A DNA stretch of 64,000 nt, taken from Paraglaciecola mesophila KMM 241 (lineage in GTDB: Bacteria > Pseudomonadota > Gammaproteobacteria > Enterobacterales > Alteromonadaceae). Positions 8,375 to 18,674 of the stretch are shown here, piece after piece (within the stretch, counting starts at the first letter, position 1; the number at the start of each line of letters is the position of its first letter). The notes under the pieces were generated by a model. The model was not told the DNA's origin, did not search any database, and was given only the letters and a program-made list of their open reading frames with translations. The stretch lies in contig NZ_BAEP01000047.1 in assembly GCF_000315015.1 (NCBI RefSeq), positions 166,835 through 230,834 on the forward strand, written 5' to 3'. A program made the position numbers and the translations under genes.

Positions 8375-8929
8375 ATGTCAGATGATTTAACCCAGCATTA
8401 CTCGCAAATTCTATCGATCTTAGGTGAAGATACTCAGCGAGGTGGTTTAGTAGATACGCCTAAACGTGCCGCCAAAGCGATGCAGTTTTTGACCGATGGT
8501 TACGAGAAAAACCTTAGTGACGTAGTGAATGGCGCTATTTTTGAAGCCGATACAGACGAAATGGTCGTTATTCAAAATATTGAATATTATTCATTGTGCG
8601 AACATCATATTTTGCCATTTATTGGCCAGTGCCACATTGCTTATCTTCCACAGGGTAAGGTATTAGGTCTATCTAAGTTTGCTCGCATCGTAGATATGTA
8701 TGCACGTCGCCTACAGATCCAAGAGGGTTTAACCAAGCAAATAGCGGATGCCATTCAAGAAGTCACTGGCGCGGCGGGTGTCGGCGTGATCATGGAAGGC
8801 AAACATATGTGCATGATGATGCGTGGTGTTCAAAAGCAAAACTCGTCTATGGTGACCTCAGTAATGCTAGGTGCGATGCGTAAGTCAGATGCAACACGTA
8901 ACGAATTTCTTCGTTTGATTGGTAAGTAA
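8375..8929 (+). CDS. folE: GTP cyclohydrolase I
   Basis: 184 residues. Converts GTP to 7,8-dihydroneopterin triphosphate, the first step of folate (and queuosine) synthesis. The zinc ligands are visible as C75 and H78 in [10 protein letters not shown] and C146 in [29 protein letters not shown] is the family signature, and the C-terminal R.EFL.L matches. Shorter N-terminus than the E. coli 222-residue form, like the many roughly 180-residue bacterial enzymes. A hairpin terminator follows, so it is probably monocistronic. Confidence 0.97.
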   Translation: MSDDLTQHYSQILSILGEDTQRGGLVDTPKRAAKAMQFLTDGYEKNLSDVVNGAIFEADTDEMVVIQNIEYYSLCEHHILPFIGQCHIAYLPQGKVLGLSKFARIVDMYARRLQIQEGLTKQIADAIQEVTGAAGVGVIMEGKHMCMMMRGVQKQNSSMVTSVMLGAMRKSDATRNEFLRLIGK

Positions 8930-8944
8930 CACGTTATCAATCTC

Positions 8945-8991
8945 AAAAAAAGCGCGCCAACCTTAAATCATTAAGTGTTGGCATGCTTTTG
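8945..8991 (+). terminator. Hairpin terminator after folE
   Basis: Long interrupted stem: AAAAGC, GCCAAC and CTTAA pair with TTAAG, GTTGGC and GCTTTT around a short loop. The final TTTT is short. Confidence 0.55.
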
Positions 8992-9096
8992 TCATACTCA
9001 CTTCCTCAGCGCATATAAAGCTGCGTAAAATCGTTAAATGCACAGACCGTGTGCTCCAATATGGTGCGTCTGCATCTTTTTTGTATGGAAATTGAA

Positions 9097-10149
9097 ATGA
9101 CATTGAAAGCTATCCCCTCCTTTTGCCGACTAATGGGCAATATCAAAACCGTGACAGTGATGTGCATTATGCTCACTACTTTCACGGTTGCAGCTAAAAA
9201 CACCGATCCTTTTAGCGAGTATGGCCCCCGAACATTTGAGGTTGATAACAAATGGACCGCGATCGTTGCAGCGTATGAGCCTGAAATTAAAGCAATTGAT
9301 GCTGCGATAGCCAAGTTACCTGACGCTAACATCACCAAAACCGTTACTTTCCAGGGCGTAAAGTATCAACTAGGAACATATAAAGGTGAGCCGATAGTTA
9401 TTTTTACCACTGGAATAAGCGTACCGAATGCCGCAATGACTATGCAAATGGCGCTCGACTATTTTCCGATCGACAGAGTTATAATGATGGGGATAGCTGG
9501 GGCGATAAGCAGTGAGTTTACTCCTGGTGACATTGCTGTGCCTGCTAGATGGTATTTTCATGATGAGTCTGTTTACATTAATCCAGACGCTGAGAACGAA
9601 GGGCAATTTGTACTACCAGATTATTATGAAAAATCATTAGCATCATTTTTGGATCGTCGTAAGCAAGATCCTCATTCGCCAGCGTATGAAAATTTTGGTT
9701 TTATACACCCTGAAGAAATGGCTGTGATTAAAGAGGGCTGGGATAGTCCTCGACAAATGCCATATTTTACCGCCTCCAGTGAACTACTTGATTTAACGAA
9801 GAAGGCAATTAAAAAAGTTAGCCCCATTGCTATGCCATCTGGTAAAGCAATAAAGGTTAAGGTAGGCGGAAACGGTGTGACAGGCTCGGTATTTTTAGAT
9901 AATGCGGAATACCGAAATTGGGTGCGCCGAGTGTTTAACGCTGATGTGTCTGAAATGGAATCCGCCGCTGTTGCACAGGTTTGCTTTGTGAATGACGTTG
10001 ACTGGGTTGTTATCCGCTCTATTAGTGATTTAGCCGGTGGTCAGCAGGGTAAAAATGTTGAGAACGTATTTGATGGTATTGCATCAGGTACGGGGGCTAA
10101 ATTGCTGCTAGGCGTATTAGATGAAGTGGTTGCTTTGCCTGTTCAATGA
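9097..10149 (+). CDS. Exported MTA/SAH-nucleosidase-like nucleoside phosphorylase family protein
   Basis: About 350 residues. An N-terminal hydrophobic segment (TVTVMCIMLTTFTVAAK) after a basic stretch indicates export. The mature part is a PNP/UDP phosphorylase fold: TTGISVPNAAMTMQMAL, IMMGIAGAI, SEMESAAVAQVCF (nucleoside-binding Met-Glu) and VIRSISDLAGG (catalytic Asp). These resemble cytoplasmic MTA/SAH nucleosidase (Pfs), but the protein is about 100 residues longer, with an extra segment near 170-250. The start is uncertain: GTG 9049, ATG 9061, 9085, 9097 and 9133 are in frame. 9097 has a GGAA upstream, and 9133 would give the tidiest signal peptide. Periplasmic nucleoside cleavage is inferred. 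Confidence 0.8.
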   Translation: MTLKAIPSFCRLMGNIKTVTVMCIMLTTFTVAAKNTDPFSEYGPRTFEVDNKWTAIVAAYEPEIKAIDAAIAKLPDANITKTVTFQGVKYQLGTYKGEPIVIFTTGISVPNAAMTMQMALDYFPIDRVIMMGIAGAISSEFTPGDIAVPARWYFHDESVYINPDAENEGQFVLPDYYEKSLASFLDRRKQDPHSPAYENFGFIHPEEMAVIKEGWDSPRQMPYFTASSELLDLTKKAIKKVSPIAMPSGKAIKVKVGGNGVTGSVFLDNAEYRNWVRRVFNADVSEMESAAVAQVCFVNDVDWVVIRSISDLAGGQQGKNVENVFDGIASGTGAKLLLGVLDEVVALPVQ

Positions 10150-10166
10150 GCGTGTTATGTAGATAA

Positions 10167-10197
10167 TAAAACACCGTCGATTTGACGGTGTTTTTGT
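10167..10197. terminator. Bidirectional Rho-independent terminator
   Basis: Stem ACACCGTC/GACGGTGT with A-rich sequence before and T5 after, between the converging nucleosidase and YebC-type genes. Suited to terminating both. Confidence 0.85.
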
Positions 10198-10223
10198 AGT
10201 TGAAACCAAGACTCAGCTGAGAG

Positions 10224-10958
10224 TTATTCTTCGTCTTCGCGCTCTACCACAGCGTTGTGATATACGTCTTGCACGTCATCACAATCTTCCAGCATATCCA
10301 TAAACTTATCAAACGTAGCGACATCTTCGCCTGTTACCGCTGTTTCTGTTTGCGGCACAAAGGTGATTTCATCCGCATCAAATTCAAGTTCTGGGTTGTT
10401 ATCGGTTAGTGCTGTACGGGTTTTAAAGTATTCGGTGTGAGGGGCAAAAACCGTGACAACGCCATCTTCACATTCCACTTCCGTTACATCAACGTCCGCT
10501 TCCATTAAGACTTCTAAGACAGCGTCTTCGTCATCGCCAGGGAAAGAGAACACGGCTTGATGGTCAAACATGTGACTTACTGTACCTGTTACACCTATTT
10601 TTGAGTTAGTTTTGGTGAAACAGTTACGCACATCTGTGATAGTTCGGTTGTTATTATCAGTTAGGCAATCAACTATGACCATACAACCGCCTGGGCCAAA
10701 GCCTTCATACCGTGCAGGGGTGAAGTCTTCACCTGCACCGCCAGCGGCTTTATCAATTGCTTTGTCAATAACGTGGCTGGGTACTTGGTCCTTTTTTGCT
10801 TTATCGATAAGGCGGCGCAATGATAAATTTGCTTGGGGGTCCGTGCCGCCGTTTTTAGCAACCATGTAAATTTCTTTACCGTATTTCGAGTAAACTTTGG
10901 TTTTTGCGCCAGCAGTTTTTGCCATCGCTACCTTACGTACTTCAAACTTTCTGCCCAT
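10224..10958 (-). CDS. YebC/PmpR (YeeN-type) regulatory protein
   Basis: 244 residues of the TACO1/YebC family, which binds DNA as a regulator in some bacteria and eases translation of difficult sequences in others. Signature elements are MGRKFEVRK, the [18 protein letters not shown] region, [32 protein letters not shown], and the acidic C-terminus with DVQDVYHN. The MGRK...YGKEIY start resembles E. coli YeeN more than YebC. It lies 108 bases downstream of zapE on the same strand and shares a terminator with the converging gene. Confidence 0.92.
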   Translation of the reverse strand: MGRKFEVRKVAMAKTAGAKTKVYSKYGKEIYMVAKNGGTDPQANLSLRRLIDKAKKDQVPSHVIDKAIDKAAGGAGEDFTPARYEGFGPGGCMVIVDCLTDNNNRTITDVRNCFTKTNSKIGVTGTVSHMFDHQAVFSFPGDDEDAVLEVLMEADVDVTEVECEDGVVTVFAPHTEYFKTRTALTDNNPELEFDADEITFVPQTETAVTGEDVATFDKFMDMLEDCDDVQDVYHNAVVEREDEE

Positions 10959-11066
10959 TAATGTTCTCTTTTTTGCTACAAATAAAAGGATATGACTAAG
11001 ATTTTACCGATAAATACACGCTTTGTACAAACGCCTTACGTTGGCAATTTGTGCCTTGATGCTTAT

Positions 11067-12173
11067 TTAAGGTAAATGCTCAGTCGCTAAATAATCATGT
11101 GATTGCATTTCTTTCAATCGACTAAGGCATCGATGAAATTCGAAATTTAATGCGCCTTCTGTGTACAGCTCTTCAAGGGGAACCTCTGCTGACATGATCA
11201 ACTTCACGTTACGTTCATAAAACTCATCGACCATGGCGATAAAACGTCTGGCAATATCATCCACCGATTTACCCATTTGCTCGACATTCGCCAACAAAAT
11301 TGAGTGATAACAGCGACTCAACTCCATGTAATCAGTTTGACTACGAGGGCCGTCACATAAAGCGCGAAACTCAAACATGGCTACGCCCTCAGCATGATGC
11401 ACGGTGGGGATTTTTCGGCCCTTGATGGTAATAGCATCATCGTGCTGGCATTCTTCAGGGGCAAGCTGCGTAAAATAAACTGAAAGGTTATCGTTGGCCG
11501 TTTGATCTAGTGGGAAGTGATAAATCTCAGCTTGTTTAAGCGTGCGCAAACGATAGTCGATGCCGCTGTCGACATTTACCACTTCGGTATGTTGGTTTAT
11601 CAGTGCAATCGCGGGTAAGAAACGCGCCCGTTGTAATCCGTTTCGATAAAGCTCGTTTGGAATGATATTAGACGTTGCTACTAGGACTATTCCTCGTGCA
11701 AACATTTCTTCCATCAGCGTACCGAGGATCATGGCATCGGTAATGTCAGACACAAAAAACTCGTCAAAACAGATGACTTTGGCCTCGCTTGCAAACTTCG
11801 CGGCAATTATTTTGAGTGGATCAGATTGACCGCCGAGAGATTTCAACTCTTCGTGAACGCGATGCATAAACCGGTGAAAATGCACCCGCATCTTCTTCTC
11901 AAATGGCAGGCAGTCGTAAAACGTATCTACTAAGTAGGTTTTACCTCGACCTACGCCACCCCAAAAATATAAGCCTTTTATAGACTGGGCTTTCTCATCC
12001 TTACCTAGTACAAATTTAATTTTGGTCCACAGGCTTGGATCTTTGTCTGGCGCTACAAGGTCATCGTAAAGGCGTTGTAACTGTTTAACTGCGTTGGCTT
12101 GGGCGGGGTCAGAATGAAAGTCGTCGCGCTGCAAATCTGATTGATATTTTTGCCAAGGGGTTGAAGCTGACAT
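11067..12173 (-). CDS. zapE: Cell-division AFG1-like ATPase ZapE
   Basis: 368 residues. In E. coli ZapE associates with the FtsZ ring and is needed under oxygen limitation or heat. Walker A GGVGRGKT (about 72-79), HFHRFMHRVHEEL, Walker B VICFDEFFVSDI and the sensor TSNIIPNELY are present, as is the C-terminal SRLKEMQSHDYL that resembles the family end. Length matches the E. coli protein (375). The divergent neighbour is zapG, then degQ and degS, the same grouping as in E. coli. Confidence 0.95.
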   Translation of the reverse strand: MSASTPWQKYQSDLQRDDFHSDPAQANAVKQLQRLYDDLVAPDKDPSLWTKIKFVLGKDEKAQSIKGLYFWGGVGRGKTYLVDTFYDCLPFEKKMRVHFHRFMHRVHEELKSLGGQSDPLKIIAAKFASEAKVICFDEFFVSDITDAMILGTLMEEMFARGIVLVATSNIIPNELYRNGLQRARFLPAIALINQHTEVVNVDSGIDYRLRTLKQAEIYHFPLDQTANDNLSVYFTQLAPEECQHDDAITIKGRKIPTVHHAEGVAMFEFRALCDGPRSQTDYMELSRCYHSILLANVEQMGKSVDDIARRFIAMVDEFYERNVKLIMSAEVPLEELYTEGALNFEFHRCLSRLKEMQSHDYLATEHLP

Positions 12174-12416
12174 AAGGCGTGTCTTTTCCTTTTACTGAAT
12201 GACCTTAAAAATCACCAAGCTTATCTTGTTGAGGTATTGAATCGAAATTTAATGACCGCATAAATGCGTGACAGGGGTATAATATCAAAACATGGTATTT
12301 TTTTCGCTGTAAGCGCTGCAAAGTTTGTTAAATATAGCTGCTGGCGACTGTAGATTTAAGTGATATTGTGCTTTTCAGGTGTAAGTCGCTTTTACAACCT
12401 TATAATTGGAGTAAGT

Positions 12417-12857
12417 ATGGATTGGTTAATAGGTGTAGTTTTGGTGCTGGTCGGCGCGGTGATTGGTTTCTTTGTTGCAAAATATGTCTATTTTGATAAA
12501 GAAAAGACTTCGAAAGACGGACAGAAAGAGCAAACATTGAAAGATGTGATGGTTCAGCAGTCTCTGAATCATGTGGCTGAAAGTCGAAAAATTGCAGAGC
12601 AACTTGAGAAGCAATGCCAAACACTGACCCAAAATTTAGACAACTATGAGAGTTCTTTATCGCTGTTAAACGCTGACGCACAGAGCAGCAATGTGAGTTT
12701 CTTTGGAGAGCATGCATCGCCTTTTTTACAGAATAAAGAACAAAAAGTGACTCGCGAAAAAGACAGTGCTGATGTGCAGCCGTTAGATTTTTCAAACCAG
12801 AGCTCTGGTTTGTTCAGTGGCAGCGAAAATGTGCGCCCTGAAAAGCAATCAAAATAA
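12417..12857 (+). CDS. zapG: ZapG (YhcB/DUF1043) inner-membrane division protein
   Basis: 146 residues: one N-terminal membrane segment (WLIGVVLVLVGAVIGFFVAKYV), a coiled-coil region (about 38-85, with VAESRKIAEQLEKQCQTLTQ) and a polar, probably disordered tail. This is the YhcB/ZapG layout, linked in E. coli to envelope biogenesis and division. The ATG at 12417 is preferred over an in-frame ATG at 12360 because GGAG lies five bases upstream and the membrane segment follows at once. Placed between zapE and degQ as in E. coli. Confidence 0.93.
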   Translation: MDWLIGVVLVLVGAVIGFFVAKYVYFDKEKTSKDGQKEQTLKDVMVQQSLNHVAESRKIAEQLEKQCQTLTQNLDNYESSLSLLNADAQSSNVSFFGEHASPFLQNKEQKVTREKDSADVQPLDFSNQSSGLFSGSENVRPEKQSK

Positions 12858-12950
12858 CTGAGCAAGACAAGATAGGGAACTTTTCAAAGTGCCATGCAGT
12901 CTTTGTTGTGTTTATTTGTGCTAATAAGTCATCCATGGAGTTATCGTTAA

Positions 12951-14321
12951 ATGAGTAAAGTTATTAACCGCACTGCCATTACCAGTTGTGTTTTTGCGGC
13001 AAGCTTAATGATTGCCGGTTCAGCAAGCGCTGCCTTACCATTCTTTTCTAGTGATAATGAGCCTGTCACAAGCTTGGCTCCGATGCTGGAAAAGACCACC
13101 CCAGGGATCGTGACGATTTCGGTGGAAGGTACGCAGGTTTCGCGTCAGCAAGTGCCAGAAATGTTTCGTCGCTTCTTTGGTGGTAACGGCGAACAGGTAC
13201 AAGAACGCCCGTTCAAAGGCTTGGGGTCGGGGGTTATTATTGACGCCGACAAAGGGTATGTCGTAACCAATAATCATGTTGTTGAAAATGCAGATGAAAT
13301 TACGGTTAAGTTAAACGACGGCCGCGAAGTTAAAGCGAAGAAGCTTGGCGCTGATGAGCAAAGTGACATTGCGTTACTGAAAATCGAAACAGATAATCTC
13401 AACCTTACCGCCGTGCCGCTAGCAGATTCAGACAAAGTACGTGTTGGTGACTTTGTTGTGGCCATTGGTAATCCCTTTGGTTTAAGCCAAACTGTTACTT
13501 CAGGTATTGTAAGCGCGCTAGGCCGGTCAGGATTAAATATCGGCGGCTATGAGAACTTTATCCAAACTGATGCCGCGATCAACAGAGGTAATTCTGGTGG
13601 TGCCTTGGTCAGTCTTAATGGTGAGCTTGTTGGTATTAACACTGCTATTTTTGGGCCTAATGGGGGTAACGTAGGCATCGGTTTTGCTATTCCCGCCAAC
13701 ATGATGAAAAGCCTAGTCGATCAAATCATCGAATTTGGCGAAGTCCGTCGTGGCTTGCTGGGTATTTTGGGTCAAGATGTTGACTCGGGTTTAGCGGAAG
13801 CCATGAATCTAGATGTGAGCCGCGGTGCGTTCGTTAGTGAAGTAAACGAAGGCTCAGCTGCTGATAAAGGGGGTATCCAAGCGGGTGACATCATTATTGA
13901 GATTGAAGGTCGTCCTGTGACAAGCTTCTTAGAGCTACGCGCTAAAATAGGTAGTAAAGGCGCGGGTACTAAGGTCAACCTTACGTTGCTACGTAAAGGT
14001 AAAGAGAAAGACGTTCAAGTGACTTTAGGTGATGCAACACAGAGCACAGTGGCCGCTAAAGAGATACACCCAGCCTTAGAAGGCGCGACACTTACCAATG
14101 GTAAAACTAAGCAAGGTGTCGATGGCGTAGTTATTTCAGAACTTGTCGCTCGTTCGCCATCATCGCTGATTGGTCTACAGGACGGCGATGTGATTATCGG
14201 CGTAAACCGCCACAAAATTGATAATGTAGTCGATTTACGTAACGCGCTAGATGAAGCTAAGGGCGTAATTGCGCTTAATGTTAAGCGCGGTGTATCAACG
14301 CTTTACTTGGTAATTCGCTAG
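12951..14321 (+). CDS. degQ: Periplasmic serine protease/chaperone DegQ
   Basis: 456-residue HtrA-family protease that degrades misfolded envelope proteins. A signal peptide ends at ASA (about residue 28). The catalytic triad reads H109 (TNNHVV), D139 (SDIALLK) and S215 (GNSGGALV). Two PDZ domains follow (about 265-355 and 375-456, both with GD.I..I/VN-type motifs). Two PDZ domains and a signal peptide separate it from DegS downstream. A good terminator follows the stop, so degQ and degS are probably separate units. Confidence 0.96.
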   Translation: MSKVINRTAITSCVFAASLMIAGSASAALPFFSSDNEPVTSLAPMLEKTTPGIVTISVEGTQVSRQQVPEMFRRFFGGNGEQVQERPFKGLGSGVIIDADKGYVVTNNHVVENADEITVKLNDGREVKAKKLGADEQSDIALLKIETDNLNLTAVPLADSDKVRVGDFVVAIGNPFGLSQTVTSGIVSALGRSGLNIGGYENFIQTDAAINRGNSGGALVSLNGELVGINTAIFGPNGGNVGIGFAIPANMMKSLVDQIIEFGEVRRGLLGILGQDVDSGLAEAMNLDVSRGAFVSEVNEGSAADKGGIQAGDIIIEIEGRPVTSFLELRAKIGSKGAGTKVNLTLLRKGKEKDVQVTLGDATQSTVAAKEIHPALEGATLTNGKTKQGVDGVVISELVARSPSSLIGLQDGDVIIGVNRHKIDNVVDLRNALDEAKGVIALNVKRGVSTLYLVIR

Positions 14322-14331
14322 TTTTACCAAA

Positions 14332-14370
14332 TTAATAGCAGCCCAAACACTGGGCTGCTATTAACTTTTT
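14332..14370 (+). terminator. Rho-independent terminator of degQ
   Basis: Near-perfect stem TTAATAGCAGCCC against GGGCTGCTATTAA with an AAACACT loop, then CTTTTT. Confidence 0.9.
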
Positions 14371-14423
14371 CCTTACAGTGTTATTCTTACCCTCTGATAA
14401 GTAAGCTTTTATTAGCAGGTCCC

Positions 14424-15485
14424 TTGAAAGATTCATTCACTTTTTTGCTTAAATCGGCTTTTGTCGGTGCCATCATCTCTGGGGTGATACTCCTTTTGGT
14501 GCCTGATCTGCGTCACGGTAGTAGTTTGAACTTGTCGATGTTCAACCCCACACGCCAGACGTCAGACAAGCTTAGTTTTAACCATGCTGTTAATGTTTCT
14601 GGCCCCGCCGTAGTCAATATTTACAGTCAATCCATTGAAAGTGGCAGTATTTACAATCGCAGTCAGTCTGTTGAGCGCACAAGCTTAGGCTCAGGCGTTA
14701 TCATGAGCGAAGACGGGTTGATATTGACGTGTCTGCACGTTATCGCTAATGCCAATAGTATCTTGGTGGGTTTGCAAGATGGTCGTCGCGCAGAAGCGCA
14801 AATCATCGGATATGACCCATATACTGATTTAGCCGTGCTAAAAGTTGCCGAAGATAATCTGCATGTTATTCCTCAATTAGACGATCCCGCTACCCGAGTA
14901 GGTGATTTAGTGCTGGCGATTGGAAATCCTTATAACTTGGGGCAAACCATCACTCAGGGAGTCGTTAGCCGAGTAGGGCGTAATGGTTTAGCCGCTTACT
15001 TTGATTTTATTCAGATGGATGCAGTGCTCAATGAAGGTAATTCAGGTGGCGCGTTAATTGATAGCAACGGCTATTTGATCGGCATTAACAATGCTAACTT
15101 TAAAACGCTAGATAGCCAGCGCCGAGTAAAGGAAGTGGACGGCGTATCTTTCGCTATTCCTTATGGCTTAGCGAAAAAAGTCATGGATGAAATAGTAGCA
15201 AATGGCCGTGTCACTAGAGGTCAGCTCGGTGTTGGTGCAGCAGAGGTGTATGGCCGCTCTGGTATCCTTATCACTAGTGTCTCTCCCGGTAGTTCAGCAG
15301 ACAAAGGCGGTATTCGCACAGATGATGTCATGCTCGCTATCAATGGTCAGCCAACGGACAGCGTGACACAAACGCTGGACTTTATTGCTGAAACGAAACC
15401 AGGTACTGAACTGCAAGTTGAGGTGAGTCGTGGTGGGCAATTAGTTACGTTAACGGTAGTCGTTGCTGAACTGGGGGCCCAATAG
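14424..15485 (+). CDS. degS: Site-1 serine endoprotease DegS, TTG start
   Basis: 353 residues. DegS senses unfolded outer-membrane proteins through its PDZ domain and makes the first cut in the anti-sigma factor RseA, releasing sigma-E. An N-terminal membrane anchor (about 10-27) is kept uncleaved. The triad is H105 (CLHVI), D135 (TDLAVLK) and S207 (GNSGGAL), and a single PDZ domain occupies about 260-350. The start is TTG: the next in-frame ATG lies after the anchor, and LRHGSSLN resembles the segment that follows the E. coli anchor. Confidence 0.94.
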   Translation: MKDSFTFLLKSAFVGAIISGVILLLVPDLRHGSSLNLSMFNPTRQTSDKLSFNHAVNVSGPAVVNIYSQSIESGSIYNRSQSVERTSLGSGVIMSEDGLILTCLHVIANANSILVGLQDGRRAEAQIIGYDPYTDLAVLKVAEDNLHVIPQLDDPATRVGDLVLAIGNPYNLGQTITQGVVSRVGRNGLAAYFDFIQMDAVLNEGNSGGALIDSNGYLIGINNANFKTLDSQRRVKEVDGVSFAIPYGLAKKVMDEIVANGRVTRGQLGVGAAEVYGRSGILITSVSPGSSADKGGIRTDDVMLAINGQPTDSVTQTLDFIAETKPGTELQVEVSRGGQLVTLTVVVAELGAQ

Positions 15486-15527
15486 AGTGCGTGCTCAATA
15501 GAAGGTTGGGCCGAGAAGCGTTACAAA

Positions 15528-15563
15528 GCTTGGTTTTCGAAGAAATAACTGTGAAAACCAAGC
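15528..15563. terminator. Inverted repeat between converging degS and murA
   Basis: Perfect 11-bp arms GCTTGGTTTTC and GAAAACCAAGC with a 14-base loop, positioned between two converging stops. Neither side has a long T run, so the terminator role is likely but not certain. Confidence 0.5.
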
Positions 15564-15576
15564 CTGTATGACTTTT

Positions 15577-16878
<1,302 letters not shown>

Positions 16879-16905
16879 TTAAAAACGTGAGTGCTGCCTA
16901 GCAAT

Positions 16906-17163
16906 TTATTGAGGCATGTTAAGCAGGCGTTCTCTCTTCCACTGTTTTTCTGAGAAGGTCTTAATGGAGATAGCATGCATAGTACCCTGAGCGATAATCT
17001 CACTTAATGGGGCATATACAAATTGCTGCTTCTTAACACGACTCATGTCGTCAAATTGATCGCTGACCGCAATAATCTGAAAGTGCGAACCATCACCCGT
17101 CACATGGACTTCTGCTAAGCCAAGTTTTTCAATAAGTAATTGTTCTATTTCTGAATTTTGCAT
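16906..17163 (-). CDS. ibaG: BolA-family protein IbaG
   Basis: 85 residues. BolA-like proteins pair with monothiol glutaredoxins in Fe-S and acid-stress biology; IbaG is the E. coli member encoded between mlaB and murA. The motifs VTGDGSHFQIIAVSDQF and MHAISIKTFSEKQW, with the conserved histidines, are visible. Same strand and order as in E. coli: 27 bases after mlaB and 69 before murA. Confidence 0.93.
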   Translation of the reverse strand: MQNSEIEQLLIEKLGLAEVHVTGDGSHFQIIAVSDQFDDMSRVKKQQFVYAPLSEIIAQGTMHAISIKTFSEKQWKRERLLNMPQ

Positions 17164-17190
17164 AGCTTTCCTAAAATTTAAATTAAGCGG

Positions 17191-17523
17191 TTATTGTAAC
17201 GGTAAAAAGCCATCTACGTCGCTTATTTTGGCCAAATTTAATAATGTATCTGGGAGATTGAGTAAACTAAACTCGATATCCTGCTTCTTGGCGTCTCGGA
17301 TTAGATTAATTAACCACGCCAGACCAGCAGTATCAACTTGGGTTATTTTTTCTAAATTCAACACCAATGGTTTGCTCGTGCGTTTCGCATTCGCAAGTTG
17401 TTGAAGGCTATCTGGCCAAAAGCTAGGGATGGTATCTCGATTCAAATTCCCTGAGAGTAAGAAACTCTCAGGGGAAGATGAGTCGTTCACAACCGTCAAC
17501 TGTGATGAAGTTACATTATTCAC
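17191..17523 (-). CDS. mlaB: MlaB, STAS-domain subunit of the Mla ABC transporter
   Basis: 110-residue cytoplasmic protein with a single STAS domain. It binds MlaF and is needed for assembly and activity of MlaFEDB. The core STAS strand-helix VLNLEKITQVDTAGLAWLINL is clear, with the DTAGLAWL loop. It abuts the mlaC stop directly, consistent with translational coupling. Confidence 0.92.
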   Translation of the reverse strand: MNNVTSSQLTVVNDSSSPESFLLSGNLNRDTIPSFWPDSLQQLANAKRTSKPLVLNLEKITQVDTAGLAWLINLIRDAKKQDIEFSLLNLPDTLLNLAKISDVDGFLPLQ

Positions 17524-18165
17524 TTAGCTTTTCTCTTCTGAATGCTCGAGTGTAATAGGTTGGTTGATTTTCTCTTTCATGATATCAATCACTTTTTGAA
17601 TACCGTCTTGACGCAATATTGATTCGTACTCACTTTGCTTGCTGGATAACAGGCTAATTCCCTCTGCAACCATGTCGTAGGCCTTCCACTCATTGGTCTT
17701 AGTATTTTTACGTAACTTGAATGAAATCTTGATGTCTGGGCGTCCGTCTTCTTTAACCACTGCTCGCACTGTTGCTGTCTTGTCTTCAGGTTCATCGCGC
17801 AGCGGTTGAAAGACTACTTCTTGGCCATTGTAATAGGTTAACGCCAGTGCATAAGTAGTAATTAGGTATTGGCGAAATACTTGAATAAATTCAGGGATTT
17901 TGTCTTTAGGGACAGTTCTAAAATGCTTACCTAAAACCTTAAGCGCGGCAAAGTTGTAGTCAATATACGGCAGAAGATCCTGCTCAATGATGTCCCTTAG
18001 AATTTCTGGGTTTTTCTGTATATCAGCATGCTGATCTTTGATTCTGGCAAAGGTTTCTGATGCAACGTCTTCTAATAATTTGTAAGGGTTAGTCTCTTCT
18101 GCAGTGGCAACACTGCTAAAAACTAAAATAAGTGCCGCACTAAATATTCGTGTTAGGTGTTTCAT
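17524..18165 (-). CDS. mlaC: MlaC, periplasmic phospholipid carrier
   Basis: 213 residues with a signal peptide (MKHLTRIFSAALILVFSSVATA). MlaC shuttles phospholipid between the outer-membrane MlaA complex and the inner-membrane MlaFEDB complex. Family features are the NPYKLLEDVASETF start, YIDYNFAALKVLGKHFR, F.QVFRQYLITTYALAL and the GRPDIKISFKLRK strand. The ATG at 18165 is preferred because it gives a classic signal peptide. A TTG nine codons upstream (18192) is also in frame, and neither has a strong ribosome binding site. Confidence 0.95.
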   Translation of the reverse strand: MKHLTRIFSAALILVFSSVATAEETNPYKLLEDVASETFARIKDQHADIQKNPEILRDIIEQDLLPYIDYNFAALKVLGKHFRTVPKDKIPEFIQVFRQYLITTYALALTYYNGQEVVFQPLRDEPEDKTATVRAVVKEDGRPDIKISFKLRKNTKTNEWKAYDMVAEGISLLSSKQSEYESILRQDGIQKVIDIMKEKINQPITLEHSEEKS

Positions 18166-18196
18166 GAGGTATTTTAAGTCCAAAGTTATCAATTAA

Positions 18197-18661
18197 TTAG
18201 TCATTTTTACTGAATAGGAACTGGCCAATTAAGTCTTCTAAGACAAGGGCTGACTTGGTATCTGAAATGTAGTCGCCTTCAGCGAGGTCTGCTATTCCAT
18301 CAATACTAAATCCTGGCTGAAAGCCCACGTATTGCTCACCCAACAAACCCGAGGTTAGGATTGAAACCGAGCTTGTTTCTGGAAACTTGTTATATTCCTG
18401 ATAAATTTTTAATTCAACAACTGGCGTGTAGCCGTCTGGGTCGAGACTGATACTGTCTACTCTACCGACAGTAACACCACCGACTTTAACCGCTGAGCGA
18501 GCCTTGAGGCCGCCAATATTGTCAAATTTGGCATACAGGGTATATGTGTCTGTACCGCTTGACATGCCTTGGTTAACCACCTTAAGCGCAAGCAATAATC
18601 CTGCAGCTAAGGTCAATACCACAAACAGTCCAACCATGATTTCTGCTTTGCGTGACGACAT
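18197..18661 (-). CDS. mlaD: MlaD, MCE-domain lipid-binding subunit
   Basis: 154 residues: one N-terminal membrane segment (about 9-27) and one MCE domain (TLYAKFDNIGGLKARSAVKVGGVTVGRV...). MlaD forms a hexameric ring in the periplasm on top of the MlaE dimer and passes lipid to MlaC. The SGLLGEQYVGFQPG and C-terminal helix SALVLEDLIGQFLF are typical. It lies between mlaE and mlaC with short spacings. Confidence 0.96.
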   Translation of the reverse strand: MSSRKAEIMVGLFVVLTLAAGLLLALKVVNQGMSSGTDTYTLYAKFDNIGGLKARSAVKVGGVTVGRVDSISLDPDGYTPVVELKIYQEYNKFPETSSVSILTSGLLGEQYVGFQPGFSIDGIADLAEGDYISDTKSALVLEDLIGQFLFSKND

Positions 18662-18674
18662 TACTTTTCTACTC

